DNA of 43,019 bases from Pseudomonadota bacterium (lineage in GTDB: Bacteria > Pseudomonadota > Alphaproteobacteria > Acetobacterales > Acetobacteraceae): the NCBI GenBank assembly GCA_021816925.1, contig JAKAWQ010000027.1, forward strand, positions 1 through 43,019, given 5' to 3'. The notes under the pieces are model-generated. The model was not told where the DNA came from, searched no databases, and worked only from the letters and a program-made list of their open reading frames with translations. The position numbers and the translations under genes were made by a program. Shown piece by piece: positions 1-9,077 of this stretch (positions within the stretch are counted from its first letter, which is position 1; the number at the start of each line of letters is the position of its first letter).

Positions 1-10
1 CGTCGCGCCA

Positions 11-114
11 CGACAATCAGGCTTGCAACGGCGATCCACAGCGACAATCATGCGTCCCACCGCGCGATCGGGACGTGCATCCTGATTGTCGCCAGCTTTC
101 ACCCAGATTGTCGC
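11..114. repeat. Four copies of a GATTGTCGC motif (possible IS21-type terminus)
   Basis: The octamer CGACAATC lies at 11-18 and the nonamer GCGACAATC at 41-49. The reverse complement GATTGTCGC lies at 84-92 and again at 106-114. Two copies therefore face two others within about 100 bases. IS21-family elements are known to carry several short repeats inside each end, so this may be the terminus of such an element whose body lies left of the window. No transposase sequence is visible here, so the link to an insertion sequence is inference. Confidence 0.4.
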
Positions 115-126
115 GCTACACACCGC

Positions 127-282
127 GACTTCAAAGAACTCTTGTCCATCTTAAACGATGAGAAGGTCCGATATCTTGTCGTCGGCGGCTATGCCGTTTC
201 GCTGCACGCAGAGCCGCGCGCGACCAAAGATCTCGATATTCTTATCAAACCCAGCAAGAGGAACGCCGCCGCAATGTTCCGC
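127..282 (+). pseudogene. Truncated nucleotidyltransferase (N-terminal fragment)
   Basis: The frame reads DFKELLSILNDEKVRYLVVGGYA and then SLHAEPRATKDLDILI, which is the N-terminus of the small nucleotidyltransferase / AbiEii-like family. It includes the GG motif and the DLDILI strand that carries the metal-binding acidic residues. After about residue 50 (KPSKRNAAAMF, near 282) the resemblance ends and the frame runs into Pro/Arg/Ala-rich sequence typical of out-of-frame GC-rich DNA. Family members are usually 150 residues or more, so this copy has lost most of its length. A TTG at 142 is the only obvious start codon. The possible IS terminus immediately upstream suggests disruption by transposition. 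Confidence 0.6.
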
Positions 283-488
283 TGCCCGAGAGCGGCGGCA
301 TCGACTTTGACCAGGCCTGGCGGCCGCGCGCCTGCACCGGCTCAGGCCCGAAGCCAGGCCGAAGGCCAGGAAAAGACCTTCCCCGCCCGCGCCGCTGACA
401 CGCCGCCGCACGCGACCGAGGCCGAGCGACGTTCCCGGCCCGGGCTCTCTACCCCGGCAACAAAACGAGCTGGCGCAAGCCCCCGCCC

Positions 489-1004
489 TCAGGCGAGCGG
501 CACGGCGCCGAGGAAATCCCGCTTGCCCACCTCCAGCCCGTTGTGGCGCAGGACCGCATACGCCATCGTCACGTGGAAAAAGAAGTTCGGATAAACGTAC
601 CCGAAGAGATACTCCCGCCCCTTGAATTGAAGCTCCCGGCCGCCCGCCTTCACCGTGACCGCCCGCGCCTCGGAGCCGTCGATCTCTCCCGCGGCGAACC
701 CCTTGAGATAATCGACCGCGCGGGCAACCCGCGCCTGCAACTCCGGAAAACTCGCCTCCTTGTCCGGCCACGCCGGCACCTCAACCCCCGCCAGCCGCGC
801 CGCACCCCCCTTCGCCTGGTCCGTCGCCACCTGCACCTGCCGCACCAAGGGAAACATGTCCGGCGCAAGGCGCGCGGCCAGCAGCACCGCCGGATCGATC
901 TTGCGCGCCTCGGCGAACGAAGCGCCCTTCCCCAACACCCCCGAAAGCGCCTCCAGCATCTGCACGAACGGCGGCACCAGGGCCTGATGCATCGAAATCG
1001 TCAT
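489..1004 (-). CDS. DUF1993 family protein
   Basis: The product is 171 residues, a normal length for DUF1993, a cytoplasmic all-helical family related in fold to the DinB/YfiT group. It starts MTISMHQALVPPFVQMLEAL. The middle holds AWPDKEASFPELQARVARAVDYL and the end carries YLFGYVYPNFFFHVTMAYAVLRHNG, the conserved aromatic C-terminal helix of the family. A GGAG stretch lies about 6-8 bases before the ATG; a second Met four codons later is an alternative. It is the last gene of the minus-strand series, 45 bases after a small unknown gene. Biochemical function is unknown. Confidence 0.8.
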   Translation of the reverse strand: MTISMHQALVPPFVQMLEALSGVLGKGASFAEARKIDPAVLLAARLAPDMFPLVRQVQVATDQAKGGAARLAGVEVPAWPDKEASFPELQARVARAVDYLKGFAAGEIDGSEARAVTVKAGGRELQFKGREYLFGYVYPNFFFHVTMAYAVLRHNGLEVGKRDFLGAVPLA

Positions 1005-1049
1005 CTCCGCTCCACCCGAATCGATTGCGAAGCAAAGACCTTACCGCCG

Positions 1050-1316
1050 TCAGCCGACCACCAGAACCCCACCCTGCCCGATCTCCTCGCCAAGCTCCTC
1101 GGCCACGAATCCGGCCACCGCCTTGATCGCCCCGGCCCTGATCCTCGGCTCCTTGATCCGGATCGCCGCCTTCAGCACCTTGAGCGCCTGCGCCACACTC
1201 GACCACTCGGGCTGCTTCTGCCCGCCCCGCACCCGCACCACGTGCACCCGCCCGTCCTCCGTATCGACGAACACCGCCGGCCCCTCCTCCACACCGCTGT
1301 GCAGATAGATCCGCAT
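1050..1316 (-). CDS. Hypothetical protein, 88 aa
   Basis: Not recognised. The predicted protein begins MRIYLHSGVEEGPAVFVDTE and ends EELGEEIGQGGVLVVG. It is a compact soluble alpha/beta-looking protein with no Cys, no signal peptide and no membrane segment. A longer frame with ATG at 1346 exists. I chose 1316 because a very strong purine-rich stretch (GGAGGGAGGGGG) directly precedes it. The only regulatory clue is the perfect TGTGA-N6-TCACA palindrome about 74 bases upstream. It lies between the NadD-RsfS frame and the DUF1993 gene. Confidence 0.65.
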   Translation of the reverse strand: MRIYLHSGVEEGPAVFVDTEDGRVHVVRVRGGQKQPEWSSVAQALKVLKAAIRIKEPRIRAGAIKAVAGFVAEELGEEIGQGGVLVVG

Positions 1317-1388
1317 CCCCCCCTCCCTCCGAAAACCGCCCGTCACGAGCAGAGAACCCGAACGCTACCGCGCCCGGCGCGCCGCGCG

Positions 1389-1406
1389 GTGTGACGCAGG
1401 TCACAC
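1389..1406. promoter_or_regulatory. CRP/FNR-type operator palindrome
   Basis: The sequence GTGTGA-CGCAGG-TCACAC is a perfect 6-bp inverted repeat with a 6-base spacer. Its core TGTGA-N6-TCACA equals the E. coli CRP half-site arrangement. It touches the stop codon of the NadD-RsfS frame and sits about 74 bases upstream of the 88-aa unknown gene, so it could regulate that gene and DUF1993. The regulator here is unknown. Confidence 0.45.
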
Positions 1407-2584
1407 TACCCCGCGCTCGCCTGCTCCTCCGGGCCGAGATCCTCGCCCCACATCCGCTCGAGCGCATAGAGCGCACGCGCCTCCGGCTTGAAGAGGTGCA
1501 CGACGATATCGCCCGCATCCACCAGCACCCACTCCGAGCCCGTGCGCCCCTCGATCGCCAGGCGCTTCAGCCCGATCGCCTTCAGCCGCTCCTCGAGATG
1601 CCGCGCCATCGCCGCGATCTGCCGGTCCGACAGCCCGCTCGCAATCACCATCCGGTCGGCAAAGCTCGCCCGCCCCACGAGATCGAGCGTGACGATATCG
1701 ACCGCCTTGTCGTCCTCGAGACTGCCGACGATCGCACCCAGCAGCGCGTCGAGCGCGCTCTCCGCCGCCTTCCGCCGCGTCTTGCCCGCTGCACCCTTCG
1801 CCGCACCCTTGCCGCCTTGGGGCCCGGCCACCGCCGCCTTCTGCCGCACACCCCTCGCCGGCTGCGGCAGCCCGCCCGCTGCCGCGCCCGCCGGCGCTCC
1901 GCCCGGGCCCTTCCTTAGCGCCCCGGGCTTCCGCCGCGTGCGCCATGTCACGTCGTCAGGCGGCAGATTGACGATCGCCCGCTCTCCTTTCGCCCGCTCC
2001 CGGATCACGCTCGCGGACACCGGATTCTCCGGCCCGCCCAAAAAAATCCAGGCCGGCGGCGGCATTTTTCCAATGAGCCGCCCCGCCCCGCGCGGCACCC
2101 GCCAGCGCGCGAACCGCCGCGCCGCAGCGCCCGCAAGCGCCGCGCGCGTAAAGCCGGGCCGCGGCAGCACCGCGAACGCGACGCCGCGCGCCACCTCCTC
2201 CCAACGCCGCCAGCGCGGCAGTTGCACGAGGATGTCCGCACCCATCAGCCATACGAAACGCGCCCGCGGAAAACGCCGCCCGAGCATGCGCAGCGTGTCG
2301 CGCGTGAAACGCGTCCGCCACGCTGCCTCGAGGTCAACGGCAACAATGCGCCGCCCATCCGCAATCCCTTCCGCCGAACGCAAGCGTACCGGAAACGCCG
2401 CCATCCCCGCAACCGGCTTCAACGGATTGCCCGGCGAGACCAGGAGCCACACCGCGTCGAGCCCGAGCAGGGCGAGCGCCCGCAACGCCACCTGCCGGTG
2501 GCCCGCATGCGCCGGATTGAACGAACCGCCGAGCAGCCCGATCAGCCGGCGCCGCCGATCGCCGAACCGCGACGGGCGCCTCAG
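1406..2584 (-). CDS. nadD: NadD-RsfS fusion: nicotinate-nucleotide adenylyltransferase plus ribosomal silencing factor
   Basis: One uninterrupted frame carries two proteins that are normally separate. The first part has the nucleotidyltransferase signature GGSFNPAHAGH (residues about 19-29), SPGNPLKP, MGADILVQLPRW and VSASVIRER, all typical of NadD, which makes nicotinate adenine dinucleotide from NaMN and ATP. A roughly 70-residue Ala/Gly/Pro/Lys linker follows. The last 120 residues are RsfS (YbeB/Iojap), which binds L14 and blocks subunit joining: FADRMVIASGLSDRQIAAMA, then GSEWVLVDAGDIVVHLF and ALYALERMWG. The first ATG/GTG/TTG in frame is a GTG at 2491, but it would cut off the catalytic GGSFNP motif. 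The CTG at 2584-2582 overlaps the proA stop as CTGA, so I place the start there (392 aa). An internal GTG at 1831 could also give free RsfS, but NadD has no stop of its own. Confidence 0.75.
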   Translation of the reverse strand: MRRPSRFGDRRRRLIGLLGGSFNPAHAGHRQVALRALALLGLDAVWLLVSPGNPLKPVAGMAAFPVRLRSAEGIADGRRIVAVDLEAAWRTRFTRDTLRMLGRRFPRARFVWLMGADILVQLPRWRRWEEVARGVAFAVLPRPGFTRAALAGAAARRFARWRVPRGAGRLIGKMPPPAWIFLGGPENPVSASVIRERAKGERAIVNLPPDDVTWRTRRKPGALRKGPGGAPAGAAAGGLPQPARGVRQKAAVAGPQGGKGAAKGAAGKTRRKAAESALDALLGAIVGSLEDDKAVDIVTLDLVGRASFADRMVIASGLSDRQIAAMARHLEERLKAIGLKRLAIEGRTGSEWVLVDAGDIVVHLFKPEARALYALERMWGEDLGPEEQASAG

Positions 2585-3846
2585 GGCCGTACCTGCCCCG
2601 AACCGATGACGAGATAGCGGTACGTCGTGAGCTGCTCGAGCCCGACAGGGCCCCGCGCGTGCACCCGCCCGGTCGCGATTCCTATTTCGGCACCAAAACC
2701 GAACTCGCCCCCGTCGCAGAACTGCGTCGAGGCGTTCCAGAGCGCCACCGCCGAATCGACACCCTTGAGAAACGACTCCGCCGCCTCCCGGTCCCCGGTG
2801 ATGATCGCATCCGTGTGGCTGCTGCCGTGCCGCGCGATGTGCGCGAGCGCCGCCTCGAGATCATCCACGACCGCGATCGAGAGCACCGCATCCAGCCACT
2901 CGGTGTCGAAATCCCCTTCCTCCGCCGCCGGCAGGGAGGGCACGATCGCCCGCGCGCGCGCATCGGCGCGGAACCGGCAGCCGAGCGCCTTGAGGTCGGC
3001 CGCGATCGGCCCGAGCAGGTCGGGCGCAATCGCGGCGTCGATCAGCAGCGTCTCCGTCGCCCCGCACACGCCCGGGCGGCGCATCTTCGCGTTCGCCACC
3101 ACCCGCCGCGCCATCCCCGCATCCGCCGCCCGGTGCACGTAGGTGTGGCAAAGCCCCTCCGCGTGCGCGAGCACCGGCATGCTCGCCTCGCGCTCGACCC
3201 GCTCGACGAGCGCCCGCCCGCCGCGCGGCACGATGAGGTCGATCGCCCCGCCCGCCCCGAGCATCGCCGAAACGAACGCCCGCTCGGCCGAGGGCGCGCT
3301 CTGCACGGAAGCCTCCGGCAGCCCCGCCGCCAGGAGGCCATCCCCCACCGCGCGCTGGATCGCCCGCCCGCTCTCGAAGCTCTCCGAGCCGCCGCGCAAG
3401 ATCACCGCGTTGCCGGCCTTCACGCAAAGCCCCGCCGCATCCGCCCCCACGTTCGGCCGGCTCTCGTAGATCATCCCGATCACGCCGATCGGCTGCGCCA
3501 CGCGGCGGATGCGAAGGCCATTGGGGCGCGTCCATTCGCCCATCTCGCGCGCCAGCGGGTCCGGCAGCTCCGCGATCACTTCGAGCCCGCGCGCCATTGC
3601 CTCGACGCGCGCCGGATCGAGCATCAGCCGGTCGCGGAACGCCGCCGTCGTGCCCGCCGCCCCTGCCAGGTCCCGCTCGTTCGCATCGAGGATCGCCGCG
3701 CGCGCCGCGCGGATCGCCCGCGCCGCCTCGCGCAGGCCGCGGTCCCGCCGCCCCGCCTCCGTTCCCGCCAGCACGCGCGCCGCGGCGCGCGCGCTGGCCG
3801 CCATCGCACGCACCTGTTCGGCGGACTTCTCCGCTCCCGCCGTCAT
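2581..3846 (-). CDS. proA: Gamma-glutamyl phosphate reductase
   Basis: The 421-residue product is full length for ProA, which reduces L-glutamyl 5-phosphate with NADPH in the second step of proline synthesis. Visible signatures are [23 protein letters not shown] and [11 protein letters not shown] in the N-terminal dinucleotide domain, [11 protein letters not shown] containing the catalytic Cys, and [11 protein letters not shown] near the end. The start overlaps the proB stop by 4 bases (ATGA), and its own stop overlaps the proposed CTG start of the NadD-RsfS frame (CTGA). That is tight translational coupling along obgE-proB-proA-nadD. Confidence 0.95.
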   Translation of the reverse strand: MTAGAEKSAEQVRAMAASARAAARVLAGTEAGRRDRGLREAARAIRAARAAILDANERDLAGAAGTTAAFRDRLMLDPARVEAMARGLEVIAELPDPLAREMGEWTRPNGLRIRRVAQPIGVIGMIYESRPNVGADAAGLCVKAGNAVILRGGSESFESGRAIQRAVGDGLLAAGLPEASVQSAPSAERAFVSAMLGAGGAIDLIVPRGGRALVERVEREASMPVLAHAEGLCHTYVHRAADAGMARRVVANAKMRRPGVCGATETLLIDAAIAPDLLGPIAADLKALGCRFRADARARAIVPSLPAAEEGDFDTEWLDAVLSIAVVDDLEAALAHIARHGSSHTDAIITGDREAAESFLKGVDSAVALWNASTQFCDGGEFGFGAEIGIATGRVHARGPVGLEQLTTYRYLVIGSGQVRP

Positions 3847-5048
3847 TCCGGCACCTTTCCTCCCGCCCCCGAGGCGCCGGCAAGCGCCCCGACCAACGCC
3901 AGATCGTCACGATGCACCATCTCGTCGCGCCCGCGCCAGCCGAGAATATCCGCAATCTCGGCAGACCTGTGTCCCGCGATCCGCCGCGCATCCTCCGCGC
4001 CATAGGCCGAAAGTCCCTTGGCGAAATCCTCCCCGTCCGGCCCGCGCACCACCACCGGATCGCCGCGCCCGAATTCCCCGATCACCGCCCTGACCCCCGC
4101 CGGCAGCAGCGATCCGCCGGCGCGGAGCGCCTTCACCGCCCCCGCGTCCACCACCAGCGCACCGAGCGGGGCGAGGCCGCCCGCGATCCAGCGCTTGCGC
4201 GCCTGCGCGCCCTCGGGTACCGCTAGGAACCAAGTGCAAGGCCCGCCCGCTTCCAGCGCCCTGAGCGGCGCCGGCTCCGTGCCCCGCGCGATCGCAACCG
4301 CGCAGCCCGCCCCGGTCGCGATCCGCGCCGCCGCGAGCTTCGTCCGCATGCCCCCGACCCCGCTTGCCGCCTCGCCCGCAATCGCCCCCCCGGCCATCGC
4401 CCCCCCGGCCATGGCCACGATCGCCGGCGTGATCGCCGGAACCACCGGCACGTGCGCCGCCTCGCCCACCTTGCGAGGATCGGCCGTGTAGAGCCCGTCG
4501 ATGTCGGTCAGCAGCACGAGCTGGTCCGCGCCCATCATCGCCGCCACCCGCGCCGCCAGACGGTCGTTGTCGCCGATGCGGATCTCGCTCGTCGCGACCG
4601 AATCGTTCTCGTTGATCACCGGCACCGCGCCCGCCTTGATGAGAGTGGCGAGCGTCGCCCGCGCGTTCAGGTAGCGCCGCCGGTCCTCCGTGTCCCCGAG
4701 CGTGAGGAGAAGCTGCGCGGCGACGAGCCTGTGCGCCGAAAGCGCCTCGCTCCAGGCCTGCGCCAGCCTGATCTGCCCGACCGCCGCCGCCGCCTGGCTC
4801 TCTTCGAGCCGCAGCCGGCCGCGGGAGCCGCCCCGGAAGCCGAGCGTGCGGCGCGCGAGCGCGATCGCCCCCGAGGAGACCGCGATCACCTCGATCCCGC
4901 GCACCCGCAAGCCGGCGATATCGCCCGCCATCGCGTCGAGCCAGGCCGTGCGGACCCGCCCGCTCGCGCCGTCGGCGACCAGGGCGCTCCCGATCTTCAC
5001 CACCAGCCGCCGCGCCTCCCCGAGCACGGGCACGCGCGCGGCGCTCAT
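3843..5048 (-). CDS. proB: Glutamate 5-kinase with C-terminal PUA domain
   Basis: ProB phosphorylates glutamate in the first, feedback-regulated step of proline synthesis. The 401-residue product has the amino-acid kinase signatures [55 protein letters not shown] and GGMRTKL, followed by a PUA domain (about residues 290-370, including [23 protein letters not shown]). Just before GGMRTK there is a short Ala/Gly/Met direct repeat ([16 protein letters not shown], about residues 240-255) that looks like a local expansion in the loop. The start overlaps the obgE stop by 4 bases. Confidence 0.95.
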   Translation of the reverse strand: MSAARVPVLGEARRLVVKIGSALVADGASGRVRTAWLDAMAGDIAGLRVRGIEVIAVSSGAIALARRTLGFRGGSRGRLRLEESQAAAAVGQIRLAQAWSEALSAHRLVAAQLLLTLGDTEDRRRYLNARATLATLIKAGAVPVINENDSVATSEIRIGDNDRLAARVAAMMGADQLVLLTDIDGLYTADPRKVGEAAHVPVVPAITPAIVAMAGGAMAGGAIAGEAASGVGGMRTKLAAARIATGAGCAVAIARGTEPAPLRALEAGGPCTWFLAVPEGAQARKRWIAGGLAPLGALVVDAGAVKALRAGGSLLPAGVRAVIGEFGRGDPVVVRGPDGEDFAKGLSAYGAEDARRIAGHRSAEIADILGWRGRDEMVHRDDLALVGALAGASGAGGKVPE

Positions 5049-6112
5049 GCCGCCGTGGCCGGTTTCGTGCCGGCCGCCTCAGCGGCCGGTGCCGCCGCGG
5101 CCTCAGCCGTCACCGCCCGGGCTGCGGCGGCCGCGGCGGCCAGGAGTTCGGCAATCCCCGCCCCGCTCAGCGCCGAGATGACGAACAGGCACCCCGCCCC
5201 TGCCCGCTCGAGCGCCCGCCGGCCTGCCGCCGCTTTCCGGCCATCGAGCAGGTCCGCCTTCGTGAGCGCGACGATCTCGGGCTTCTCCGCAAGCCCTGCG
5301 CCGTATGCGGCAAGCTCGGCACGCACCGCCCGCCAAGCCTCGACCGCCCCCCTGGCACCCGCCGTCCCGTCCACCAGATGGACCAGCACCTTCGCCCGCT
5401 CGACGTGGCCGAGGAAGCGCGTCCCGAGTCCCGCCCCAACGTGGGCGCCCCGGATCAGGCCGGGGATGTCGGCGAGCACGAACCGCTCGCCCGCCCCGCC
5501 GCCAATCTCCACCACCCCGAGGGCCGGATGGAGCGTCGTGAAGGGATAATCCGCGATCTTCGGCTTGGCTCTGGAGACCGCCGCCAACAGCGTTGACTTT
5601 CCGGCATTGGGCAAGCCCACCAGGCCCACATCCGCGATCAGCTTGAGGCGGAGCCACACCCACCGTTCCTGCCCCGGAAACCCCTTCGTCGCGCGCCTGG
5701 GCGCCCGGTTGGTCGCCGACCTGAAGTGGCTGTTGCCGAACCCGCCGTCTCCGCCCGGCAGAAGAGAGACACGGCTCCCCGCCTCGCGGAGGTCGGCGAG
5801 CAGCGCCGTCCCGTCCTCGTCCAGGATTTCGGTCCCCGGCGGCAGCCGGATCACGAGGTCGGGCGCGCTTCGGCCGGTCCGGTTCGCTCCCGCGCCGTTG
5901 CCGCCCTTCTTCGCCCGGAAGTGCTGGTGGTAGCGGAAGTCGATCAGTGTATTGAGCCCCTCCTCGGCCTCGAACACGATGTCTCCGCCCTTGCCTCCGT
6001 CGCCCCCGTCCGGGCCGCCGAATTCGAGGAACTTCTCCCGCCGGAACGCAACGACACCGTCCCCGCCGCCGCCGGAGCGGACATAGATCTTCACCTGGTC
6101 GAGAAACTTCAT
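5045..6112 (-). CDS. obgE: Obg family GTPase
   Basis: ObgE/CgtA is an essential GTPase of large-subunit assembly and stringent control. The 355-residue product has the glycine-rich Obg fold ([33 protein letters not shown]), then the G domain with G1 [11 protein letters not shown]3 DIPGLI and G4 LTKAD. The final 30 residues are Ala-rich low complexity rather than a long acidic tail. It sits 30 bases downstream of rpmA and overlaps proB, giving the common L21-L27-Obg arrangement. Confidence 0.96.
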   Translation of the reverse strand: MKFLDQVKIYVRSGGGGDGVVAFRREKFLEFGGPDGGDGGKGGDIVFEAEEGLNTLIDFRYHQHFRAKKGGNGAGANRTGRSAPDLVIRLPPGTEILDEDGTALLADLREAGSRVSLLPGGDGGFGNSHFRSATNRAPRRATKGFPGQERWVWLRLKLIADVGLVGLPNAGKSTLLAAVSRAKPKIADYPFTTLHPALGVVEIGGGAGERFVLADIPGLIRGAHVGAGLGTRFLGHVERAKVLVHLVDGTAGARGAVEAWRAVRAELAAYGAGLAEKPEIVALTKADLLDGRKAAAGRRALERAGAGCLFVISALSGAGIAELLAAAAAAARAVTAEAAAAPAAEAAGTKPATAA

Positions 6113-6142
6113 GTCCCGGCTCGCAAGCCGCCGGCGGCGGGC

Positions 6143-6403
6143 CTACGCGGGCGGCGGCGTCACCGACACGAACACCCGCCCCTCGCTCTTCCGCCTGAAC
6201 TCGACCTTGCCGTCCACGAGCGCGAACAGCGTATGGTCGCGCCCGAGCCCGACATGGGTGCCCGGATGCACCCTGGTGCCGCGCTGGCGGACGATGATGT
6301 TGCCCGCCTTGACCGCCTCGCCGCCGAACTTCTTGATGCCAAGGCGCCGGCCCGCGGTGTCGCGCCCGTTGCGGGAGGAGCCGCCTGCCTTCTTATGCGC
6401 CAT
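6143..6403 (-). CDS. rpmA: 50S ribosomal protein L27
   Basis: The 86-residue protein begins [20 protein letters not shown] and contains [19 protein letters not shown], the hallmark of L27, whose N-terminus reaches the peptidyl transferase centre. There is no cleavable N-terminal extension of the kind seen in Firmicutes. Its start lies inside the end of rplU, an 11-base overlap in another frame, so translation is probably coupled. Confidence 0.97.
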   Translation of the reverse strand: MAHKKAGGSSRNGRDTAGRRLGIKKFGGEAVKAGNIIVRQRGTRVHPGTHVGLGRDHTLFALVDGKVEFRRKSEGRVFVSVTPPPA

Positions 6404-6722
6404 GGGCCTCTTCCCTTCTGATCTCCCCGATCCTGAGCACGGTCACGTTCTGGCGGTGGCCCTGCCGGCGGCGGCTGTTCTTCCGCCGTCTTTTCTTCAA
6501 GATCAATATCTTATCGAGCCGATCCTGAGCCACGACGGTGGCCGTGACCGAGGCGCCGGCGACGAGCGGGCGGCCGATCGCCACGTTCTCTCCCTCGCCC
6601 ACCGCGAGCACCTCGCCGAGCGTGATCACCTCGCCCGGGGCGCCCTCGATCCGTTCGACCTTGAGGAGGGACTTTGTGGTAACCCGGTACTGCTTGCCGC
6701 CGGTGCGGACGATCGCGAACAT
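6393..6722 (-). CDS. rplU: 50S ribosomal protein L21
   Basis: The 109-residue product begins [14 protein letters not shown], the canonical L21 start, and contains [21 protein letters not shown], the 23S rRNA-binding basic segment. Frames with upstream starts to 6803 exist but would add sequence covering the promoter region, so ATG at 6722 is chosen. It is the first gene of the rplU-rpmA-obgE-proB-proA-nadD series. Confidence 0.95.
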   Translation of the reverse strand: MFAIVRTGGKQYRVTTKSLLKVERIEGAPGEVITLGEVLAVGEGENVAIGRPLVAGASVTATVVAQDRLDKILILKKRRRKNSRRRQGHRQNVTVLRIGEIRREEAHGA

Positions 6723-6772
6723 TCTATCTGGGACCCCGTCGTGTCCAAACTGTCCAAACCCTGGCGCCGCGC

Positions 6773-6800
6773 GGTATAGAGGGATCGCCCGCAAAGTCAA
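6773..6800 (-). promoter_or_regulatory. Sigma-70-type promoter candidate for rplU operon
   Basis: On the minus strand TTGACT (6800-6795) is followed after 16 bases by TATACC (6778-6773). This gives a good -35 and an acceptable -10, about 50 bases before the rplU start. The leader also holds a tandem GTCCAAACT-type direct repeat (about 6741-6759). No promoter mapping is possible from sequence alone. Confidence 0.5.
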
Positions 6801-6804
6801 CAAA

Positions 6805-7158
6805 TCAGGGCTCTCGCGAGAGCCCCAGCGCCTGCAAGGCCGCGAGATAGCGCGCCCAGCGTTCCGGCTGTTCGCGGCCCAAAACGTGGAGATATTCCCA
6901 CGAATAGATGCCGGTATCGTGCAAATCGTCGAATTCCAGCCGGACCGCGTAATTGCCGACCGGCTCGATGCCGATGATCCCGACGTGCCGGCGCCCGGGG
7001 ACGATCTGCTTCCGGTCGGGGGTGTGCCCCTGCACTTCGGCGCTCGGGCTTTCCACGCGCAGGTATTCCGCCGGCAGCAGAAACCGGCTGCCGTCGTCGA
7101 ACGTGACCTCGAGCGCCTTCTCGGCGCGGCGGAGGCGGATCTCGGTCGGGAGGGGCAT
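6805..7158 (-). CDS. DUF971 domain protein
   Basis: The 117-residue protein matches the DUF971 (GBBH-like N-terminal) family: [20 protein letters not shown], then [20 protein letters not shown] and [20 protein letters not shown]. Such proteins occur alone or fused to gamma-butyrobetaine hydroxylase, and stand-alone members are often encoded near iron-sulfur or housekeeping genes. Three bases separate it from the Trm112-like gene upstream, so they are co-transcribed. Function is not known. Confidence 0.88.
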   Translation of the reverse strand: MPLPTEIRLRRAEKALEVTFDDGSRFLLPAEYLRVESPSAEVQGHTPDRKQIVPGRRHVGIIGIEPVGNYAVRLEFDDLHDTGIYSWEYLHVLGREQPERWARYLAALQALGLSREP

Positions 7159-7161
7159 CGC

Positions 7162-7362
7162 TCAGTCCTCGAGCTTGCGCGCCTCGTCCGGCAGCATGAT
7201 CGGGATGCCGTCGCGAATCGGATAGGCGAGGCCGGCCTTGCGGCTGATCAGTTCGCCGGCGGCGCGATCGTATTCGAGCGGCCCCTTGGTCAGCGGGCAG
7301 ACCAGTATCTCGAGGAGCCTCGGGTCGATCGGCACGGGACGGGGGGGAGCGGGATCGGACAT
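7162..7362 (-). CDS. Trm112 family protein
   Basis: This 66-residue protein shows the Trm112/UPF0434 pattern: [18 protein letters not shown], then [13 protein letters not shown] near the end. In eukaryotes and some bacteria such proteins bind and activate methyltransferases. Only one Cys (CPLTKG) remains of the zinc ribbon, which is common in bacterial members. It follows the LON-domain gene by 4 bases. Confidence 0.9.
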   Translation of the reverse strand: MSDPAPPRPVPIDPRLLEILVCPLTKGPLEYDRAAGELISRKAGLAYPIRDGIPIMLPDEARKLED

Positions 7363-7366
7363 GGTC

Positions 7367-8035
7367 TCAGCTCGCGAGCGGGGTTTTTTCGGCGCCGCCG
7401 CCGGGCGGCGCGTAGGAGTTCATCTTGAGCAAGGTGAGCAGCGTCTCGGCGCGCGCGGCTTCGGTCGGCGCCTCGAGGAGCGCCTGCTTCTCGGTCGGCG
7501 CGAACGGGCAGAGCATGCTGAGCGTGCCGACGAGCCGCTCCTCGGGCAACGCCTCGAGTGCCTTCCAGTCGGCGCCGAGGCCGCGTGCGGCGAGATAGGC
7601 ACGGAGTGCCGCGAGCATCGGCGCGCGCTCGATTTTCGCGGCCTCCGGGGTGCGCAGATCGGCCGCGAAGGAGGCGAGGTCGGCGCGGACGCGCCGGTAG
7701 CCGCGCGTCACGGCGAGCTCGTCCTGCACGCGGAAGCGCAGGAGGCCGGCAAGCGTGATGAGGTAGCGCCCGTCGTCGGTTTCGCTGAAGGCGGTGATGC
7801 GGCCGAGGCAGCCGATCGCGAAGAGCGCGGGCCCGCTCGGCAGCTCGGGGTGCGAGGGGTCGGGCTGGATCATGCCGAACAGGCGGCCCTGGCCGAGCGA
7901 ATCCTCGATGAGCGCGAGATAGCGCGGCTCGAAGATGTTGAGCGGCAGCCTCGCGTGCGGCAGCAGGAGGGCGCCGGGGAGCGGGAAGACGGCGAACTCC
8001 GTGGGCAGGCTGGCAAGGCGCGCCGGCGCCGGCAT
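7367..8035 (-). CDS. LON substrate-binding domain protein
   Basis: The 222-residue protein has the N-terminal LON domain fold only: [20 protein letters not shown] followed by [14 protein letters not shown]. No AAA+ or Ser-Lys protease domain follows, so it is not a full Lon protease. Stand-alone members of this family are widespread in alphaproteobacteria, usually next to a thioredoxin-TPR protein as here (8 bases apart) and Trm112. Its role is thought to be in protein quality control but is not established. Confidence 0.88.
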   Translation of the reverse strand: MPAPARLASLPTEFAVFPLPGALLLPHARLPLNIFEPRYLALIEDSLGQGRLFGMIQPDPSHPELPSGPALFAIGCLGRITAFSETDDGRYLITLAGLLRFRVQDELAVTRGYRRVRADLASFAADLRTPEAAKIERAPMLAALRAYLAARGLGADWKALEALPEERLVGTLSMLCPFAPTEKQALLEAPTEAARAETLLTLLKMNSYAPPGGGAEKTPLAS

Positions 8036-8043
8036 GGGCTCCC

Positions 8044-9000
8044 TCAGCGGAAGAGGAGGGCCGAGAGCTTGCGCCGCGCCGCCATGGTCGCCGCATCGTC
8101 GAAGCCCCAGGCCTCGAAGAACTTGAGGAGCTGCAAGCGCGCGGCATCCTCCCGCCAGGTGCGGTCGCGGCGGATGATGTCGAGCAGCGCATCGGCCGCC
8201 TCCTCGCGCCGGCCGAGCGCGTTCAGCGCCGTGGCAAGCTCGTAGCGCGCCTCGAGATCGGCGGGGTTGGCCGAGAGCCGCCGCTCCAGGCTTTTGAGGC
8301 CGGCGGCAGCCTTGCGGCCTTCCTCGGCGAGTGCCAAGGCCGAGCGGGCGCCGGCGATCTCGGCCGCTTCGGCGAGCTTGGGCGGTACGGAGGCCAGCGC
8401 TTCGCGGGCGGCCGCCTCATTGCCGGCGGCGAACTCGGCGCGGATCAGGCCGCCCCAGGCCTCGGCATTCTCGGCGTCGGCCGCCACCGCCTCGGAAAAG
8501 AGGCTCGCGGCCTCGGCGGCGCTGCCGGCTTCGAGCGCGGCCTTCGCGGCCGGCAGCACGTCCGCGCCGGGCATGGCGCCGCCGGCGAGCTTCAGGATAT
8601 CCTCGACGAAGTGCTTGACCTCGGATTCCGGAAGCGCGCCCTGGAAAAGATCGGCGACCTTGCCCTGCCAGAAGGCGGCGACGGTCGGGACGGATTGCAG
8701 CGGCAGGCCGAGATTCGCGAGCTGCTGGGCGAGCGCGCGGTTCTTGTCGATATCGATCTTGACGAGCTTGACGCGGCCGGCAGCGGCGCGGACGACCTTC
8801 TCCAGAGTCGGGGTCAACTGCTTGCAGGGACCGCACCAGGTTGCCCAGAAATCGACCAGGACGGGAAGTTTGCGGGAGGCCTCGACGACCTCGCGCATGA
8901 AGGTTTTCTGATCACCTTCGACGATCATGGCCGCGCCGCCGGGCGCGGCGCCGGGAGGGGCGGGGGGCGTCTCTGGTTTCTTGCCGATGATAAGGTCCAT
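8044..9000 (-). CDS. Thioredoxin-TPR co-chaperone (CnoX/YbbN-like)
   Basis: The 318-residue protein joins a thioredoxin domain (residues about 25-135; active site WCGPC at 55-59, with C56 and C59) to C-terminal tetratricopeptide helices (about 150-318). This is the layout of CnoX/YbbN, which protects proteins from overoxidation and hands them to chaperones. Unlike E. coli CnoX, which has lost the redox motif, this one keeps CGPC and should be redox active. The ATG at 9000 (MDLIIGKKPE) is chosen over a much longer upstream frame because it is where the family's sequence begins. Confidence 0.9.
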   Translation of the reverse strand: MDLIIGKKPETPPAPPGAAPGGAAMIVEGDQKTFMREVVEASRKLPVLVDFWATWCGPCKQLTPTLEKVVRAAAGRVKLVKIDIDKNRALAQQLANLGLPLQSVPTVAAFWQGKVADLFQGALPESEVKHFVEDILKLAGGAMPGADVLPAAKAALEAGSAAEAASLFSEAVAADAENAEAWGGLIRAEFAAGNEAAAREALASVPPKLAEAAEIAGARSALALAEEGRKAAAGLKSLERRLSANPADLEARYELATALNALGRREEAADALLDIIRRDRTWREDAARLQLLKFFEAWGFDDAATMAARRKLSALLFR

Positions 9001-9077
9001 GGCATCGTTCCCGGATCGTTGCAGGCGATGGCGCATAAATGAGGGGTTTCGCGCGCCGCACAAGGCGGGGCGGGGGG

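Noticed and set aside
543-1394. Long plus-strand open frame, 283 codons
   Set aside because: Arg/Pro/His-rich shadow opposite DUF1993 and the 88-aa gene; no motif and no ribosome binding site.
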